64,000 nucleotides of DNA from Paracrocinitomix sp039939375 (GTDB lineage Bacteria > Bacteroidota > Bacteroidia > Flavobacteriales_D > Crocinitomicaceae). The stretch covers positions 354,421 to 418,420 of the forward strand of contig JBDVJO010000010.1 in assembly GCA_039939375.1 (NCBI GenBank), read 5' to 3'. Position numbers and translations under genes: made by a program. The notes under the pieces are model-generated. The model was not told where the DNA came from and searched no databases. It was given only the letters and a program-made list of their open reading frames with translations. Below, in pieces: positions 61,918 to 64,000 of this stretch; within the stretch, counting starts at the first letter, position 1, and each line of letters begins with the position of its first letter.

Positions 61918-62111
61918 TTTAGTTTAGATTGATTTTTAAACTTATTTTACACCATAAATCAGTTTGATTTACTCAACGCTCTTTGACCCTTATAATTACT
62001 AGCCTGAATGGCCCTTAACGGTATCGCTACATCACTAATTTGTTACCGAATTTAACAATACTGCGGTAAAGAAATTATTAAGTTCTTTTTAGTATCTTAG
62101 TTCTACAATAA

Positions 62112-62157
62112 ATATAAAAGGAATAAAGTGAATACTCACTTTATTCGGAAGTTATAC
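62112..62157. repeat. Palindromic site A at the left edge of cassette unit 1 (attC-like)
   Basis: A perfect 11-bp stem GAATAAAGTGA (62121-62131) / TCACTTTATTC (62136-62146) with loop ATAC is flanked outside by an imperfect pair: TATAA at 62113-62117 and GTTATAC at 62151-62157. This is the inner-stem, spacer, outer-core order of an integron attC site, but the left core is degenerate and the total length (46 bp) is short. GTTATACTTA at its right end is the left terminal repeat of unit 1. Confidence 0.45.
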
Positions 62158-63022
62158 TTAATAACAATTGCTTAGGTTTTTGAGTACAAAAAAATAATAA
62201 GAATGACACAATGGAAAGGTTTCTTGGGCATCTTGACAATAATTTGCTTAACAGCCTGCTCTATAAGTGAATATTACAATTCGATCCCCCCAATACCAGA
62301 AAATTACTACACTTTAGCGCTAGAAGACTCGTATGACACAACATGGGTTGATAAAGAATACTCTTTTATATGTGGGCTGAAAGGCTCAGATAGTGTTGAG
62401 TTCAGCCAATACCCTGCATATAGCAGAACAGTTCTTTTTGGATATGCATATGAGAAGGAATTTTATGATTCAACCGGGCAGAGATATAGCGAAGTTTGGT
62501 ACTATAGAAAAAGAAAATTAATAAAAATCAAGTATTATTACTATGTACCATTTGAATCAGCAGAATACAGTTCAGCTTGGAATGTATATTATGCTGGCAC
62601 ATTAAAATTAAAGGAGTTGGATAAAGAAATCTATCTCAATGGGAGAAAGTAATTAGAATTAAGCAATGGACAACAATAATAAGTATATATCAAATGAAGC
62701 TATATATCGCCTTCAAATACCTGTGAAAACAATATTTGATTTTCAAGGAGAGGGAATGTATGAAGAAACGTTAGAAAACCATTTTGTCTATTGTATTATA
62801 AAATCGCTTGAGGAAAAGGCTATTGACTATAAAGTGGATTACCATACATTTGAAGCAGAAAATGAGTTTTGTATAGAATTACGACTAAACATAGCTCGTT
62901 TTGAAGAAGAGATAATCGTTAGAAATGTCAAAAATGAGGGTTTATTAAATGGTTTAATTGTTAAAAAGCTGGAGTATGGAAACTGGATTGAAATTTATAA
63001 TAACTTAAAAACTAAGTATAAC
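62151..63022. mobile_element. Cassette-like unit 1, bounded by GTTATACTTA / TAAGTATAAC
   Basis: The 10-bp sequence at 62151-62160 recurs as its exact reverse complement at 63013-63022. Between them lie two genes in one orientation, 62203-62652 and 62666-63031; the right repeat overlaps the last codons of the second gene. In integron cassettes the 5' core and the 3' R'' core of one cassette are complementary and differ from those of the next cassette, which is what is seen when compared with unit 2. Confidence 0.5.
62203..62652 (+). CDS. Hypothetical lipoprotein (unit 1)
   Basis: A 149-residue lipoprotein: MTQWKGFLGILTIICLTAC with the lipobox Cys19. The body is rich in Tyr, Ser, Asp and Lys (TLALEDSYDTTWVDKEYSF, KIKYYYYVPFES), without a recognisable family. 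It is the first gene in the accessory region after the sterol operon, and its codons are more AT-rich than those upstream. It is 13 bp before the next gene in the same direction, so the two probably act together. The function is unknown. Confidence 0.7.
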   Translation: MTQWKGFLGILTIICLTACSISEYYNSIPPIPENYYTLALEDSYDTTWVDKEYSFICGLKGSDSVEFSQYPAYSRTVLFGYAYEKEFYDSTGQRYSEVWYYRKRKLIKIKYYYYVPFESAEYSSAWNVYYAGTLKLKELDKEIYLNGRK

Positions 63023-63031
63023 AACAAATAA
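62666..63031 (+). CDS. Hypothetical protein (unit 1)
   Basis: A 121-residue cytosolic protein with no family I recognise. It begins MDNNNKYISNEAIYRLQIP, with a mixed strand and helix pattern and no signal peptide. The size, acidity and position after a lipoprotein are like immunity-type or small accessory proteins, but this is only a resemblance. Its last codons (AAC AAC AAA TAA) fall inside the attC-like site B, so the recombination site overlaps the gene end, as often happens in integron cassettes. Confidence 0.65.
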   Translation: MDNNNKYISNEAIYRLQIPVKTIFDFQGEGMYEETLENHFVYCIIKSLEEKAIDYKVDYHTFEAENEFCIELRLNIARFEEEIIVRNVKNEGLLNGLIVKKLEYGNWIEIYNNLKTKYNNK

Positions 63032-63085
63032 AATTTACAGCGAAGCTGTTCGGCATAAATGCCTAATTTTATTCAACCGTTAGGT
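63016..63085. repeat. Palindromic site B, attC-like recombination site
   Basis: A 70-bp folded site between units 1 and 2. Outer cores: GTATAAC (63016-63022) and GTTAGGT (63079-63085), pairing over TAAC/GTTA. Inner stem: AATAAAATT (63027-63035) with AATTTTATT (63065-63073), 9 bp perfect. Spacers of 4 and 5 nt lie between core and stem. The central part holds two small hairpins, ACAGC/GCTGT (63037-63049) and GGCAT/ATGCC (63052-63063). Core (R''), spacer, stem (L''), variable centre, stem (L'), spacer, core (R') is the attC plan; GTTAGGT fits the GTTRRRY consensus exactly, while GTATAAC fits RYYYAAC imperfectly. Confidence 0.55.
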
Positions 63086-63774
63086 TTAATTACTCCCAAA
63101 GCATGAATTTCATTAAAAAACTATTTTCGAAATCGAACAAAAAAGTGCAACTACCTGTAGAGTCTGCCACCAAGGAAAAACAGGAGTTACAGAAGGAAAA
63201 CGTTCCAGAAAAAATTGTTCCTAATATTGAAGACTACACTACACTTGCACTTGCCTTGATGGAACAGGAAGATAAAGAGACTGAATCGAAGATTGTTACA
63301 AAATTTGATTCTTTCTTTAAGGCTCCAGAAACAATATTCTCGGATGGAGAATATTACTATGATACTGAGAATAATAAATTCCAGGCATATAGAGGAAATG
63401 GAGCTGAAATTCAAGATTTCCCTTTATGGTTTTTAATGCTAGACACACTGCAATTCAATAAATATTTATGGGAATTAGACTGGAAGACAGACCCTAATGA
63501 AACAAATGCTGTTTTGAAAATACTTGCTGAACGAAAGAATTTTCAGCTTCCTGAGTTATCAAATATTAACGCCGAGGGTATGGAAAGTCTTGACGATTAT
63601 TTCAAAGCAGTGAATGAAATTCTTGCTTCCAGAGGAATGATCGCAATAGAAGTTCAAATTGATAGTGACTCTTATGTAACAGGGCTTGTAAAGCAAGAGA
63701 ACTTCGAAAACATGGTGCAAATTGCAAATTCTGTGGGTCGAAATATCATTGCATACTAAAAAACTAAACCTAAC
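63079..63774. mobile_element. Cassette-like unit 2, bounded by GTTAGGTTTA / TAAACCTAAC
   Basis: The 10-bp sequence at 63079-63088 recurs as exact reverse complement at 63765-63774, 6 bp after the stop of the only gene between them. The right core ACCTAAC fits the R'' consensus RYYYAAC and the left core GTTAGGT fits R' (GTTRRRY). The rest of an attC on the right is not found; an IS110-type element begins within about 40 bp, so the site may be interrupted. Confidence 0.5.
63103..63759 (+). CDS. Hypothetical protein (unit 2)
   Basis: A 218-residue cytosolic protein beginning MNFIKKLFSKSNKKV, with a Lys/Glu-rich N-terminal 45 residues, then a compact acidic body (TLALALMEQEDKETESK, LMLDTLQFNKYLWELDWKTDP, MESLDDYFKAVNEILASRG). 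The body has some resemblance to DUF6630-type proteins, found near polymorphic toxins, but I cannot confirm this. It is the sole gene in unit 2 and starts 15 bp after the left repeat, like a cassette gene. The function is unknown; an immunity role is a possibility. Confidence 0.68.
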   Translation: MNFIKKLFSKSNKKVQLPVESATKEKQELQKENVPEKIVPNIEDYTTLALALMEQEDKETESKIVTKFDSFFKAPETIFSDGEYYYDTENNKFQAYRGNGAEIQDFPLWFLMLDTLQFNKYLWELDWKTDPNETNAVLKILAERKNFQLPELSNINAEGMESLDDYFKAVNEILASRGMIAIEVQIDSDSYVTGLVKQENFENMVQIANSVGRNIIAY

Positions 63775-63813
63775 ATAGAACTATGCTAAAAAACAAGTAA
63801 TATTTCTATTTTT

Positions 63814-64000
63814 TTAATTCAATTCTGGCTTTTTACTTTTAAAATTTTCATCATAAACTAGACCTGATTCTGCAATTGCAAAAGCTTGCTTTAGCAGTTT
63901 ATTACAAACAGCCATTAATGCTAATTTCTTTGGTTTTCCTTTAGCGACTATTCTCTCGTAAATTTCTCTACAAGCTTTGTTGTGCTGACAAGCCGTGAAA
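63814..64000 (-). CDS. IS110-family transposase, C-terminal fragment (cut by window edge)
   Basis: The minus strand is open from the edge to a stop at 63814, giving 61 residues: TACQHNKACREIYERIV, then AKGKPKKLALMAVCNKLL, ending SKKPELN. This matches the end of the Tnp_20 (IS116/IS110/IS902) domain of IS110-family transposases, where HN...(F/Y)YERxxAKGKxKxxAxxAVxxKLL is conserved. The 5' part and the other end of the element lie outside the window. About 40 bp separates its stop from the right repeat of unit 2, so the element's end lies within that gap. Confidence 0.85.
   Translation of the reverse strand, partial: FTACQHNKACREIYERIVAKGKPKKLALMAVCNKLLKQAFAIAESGLVYDENFKSKKPELN

Larger units (their letters stand above)
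61747..62111. other. Gene-free stretch after the sterol operon with hairpins
   Basis: No coding frame of any quality is seen. It holds several inverted repeats: 61834-61853 and 61882-61917 (entered separately), and TTACCG/CGGTAA (62043-62048 and 62064-62069). The stretch probably contains the 3' end of the sterol operon transcript and marks the change to accessory DNA. Confidence 0.5.

Noticed and set aside
62171..62179. CTTAGGTTT before the unit 1 lipoprotein as another GTTAGGT core
   Set aside because: The essential GTT is CTT and there is no partner repeat or stem at a proper distance; treated as chance.
63774..63785. CATAG-AA-CTATG hairpin after unit 2 as a terminator
   Set aside because: Two-nucleotide loop and no T tract directly after it; it may belong to the IS end instead.
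1..64000. tRNA, rRNA or CRISPR arrays
   Set aside because: I looked for cloverleaf-like stretches, conserved rRNA segments and regularly spaced direct repeats and found none.

Overview
The window is about 64 kb of an AT-rich chromosome from a member of the Bacteroidota, most probably a marine-type Flavobacteriales lineage. The support is: two large secreted proteins with type IX secretion C-terminal sorting domains, a Bacteroidota-type LptD, TraB/GumN, choice-of-anchor B, DUF5522 and DUF6340 proteins, many lipoproteins with a lipobox cysteine, frequent TTG/GTG starts without Shine-Dalgarno sequences, and upstream boxes of the form TAnnTTTG. The genus cannot be named from the sequence alone.

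Layout. 1-5.8 kb: end of a DEAD-box helicase gene, a tocopherol-cyclase-like protein, a glyoxalase-fold protein and a 1205-residue TraB/GumN protein. 5.8-13.1 kb: a minus-strand run, read from right to left as amidase, MCE lipid-transport protein, membrane Fe-S protein, HAD protein, HdrB-like CCG protein, DUF6340 lipoprotein, nitronate monooxygenase and an unknown. 13.2-24.4 kb: lptD, a PqiA group, PaaY-like/7TM/accA, ispE of the MEP pathway, a glycosyltransferase and an intradiol dioxygenase. 24.5-49.7 kb: a tricorn-type protease, LRR and lamin-tail lipoproteins, pcm, a 14-repeat propeller-SpoIIE regulator, transporters, a TPR histidine kinase, an aminotransferase, an Omp85-like barrel, a subtilase, a YrdC protein, an SpmA-SpmB fusion, fhs and fdhD.

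49.87-61.75 kb holds the centrepiece. It is a tightly packed ten-gene operon: gap, squalene synthase, squalene monooxygenase, type 2 IPP isomerase, HMG-CoA reductase, a GYDIA-type GHMP kinase (probable phosphomevalonate kinase), diphosphomevalonate decarboxylase, mevalonate kinase, short-chain prenyl diphosphate synthase and oxidosqualene cyclase. It encodes every step from HMG-CoA to a cyclised sterol-like triterpenol. The squalene synthase, monooxygenase and cyclase resemble the eukaryotic enzymes. An intact ispE elsewhere in the window suggests that this pathway coexists with the MEP pathway.

61.75-64.0 kb is accessory DNA: hairpins, then three small unknown genes in two units. Each unit is bounded by its own 10-bp perfect inverted repeat (GTTATACTTA/TAAGTATAAC and GTTAGGTTTA/TAAACCTAAC), and a palindromic site lies at the junction. 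This has the formal layout of integron-like gene cassettes. An IS110-family transposase, cut by the window edge, abuts the last boundary. No rRNA, tRNA or CRISPR was seen.
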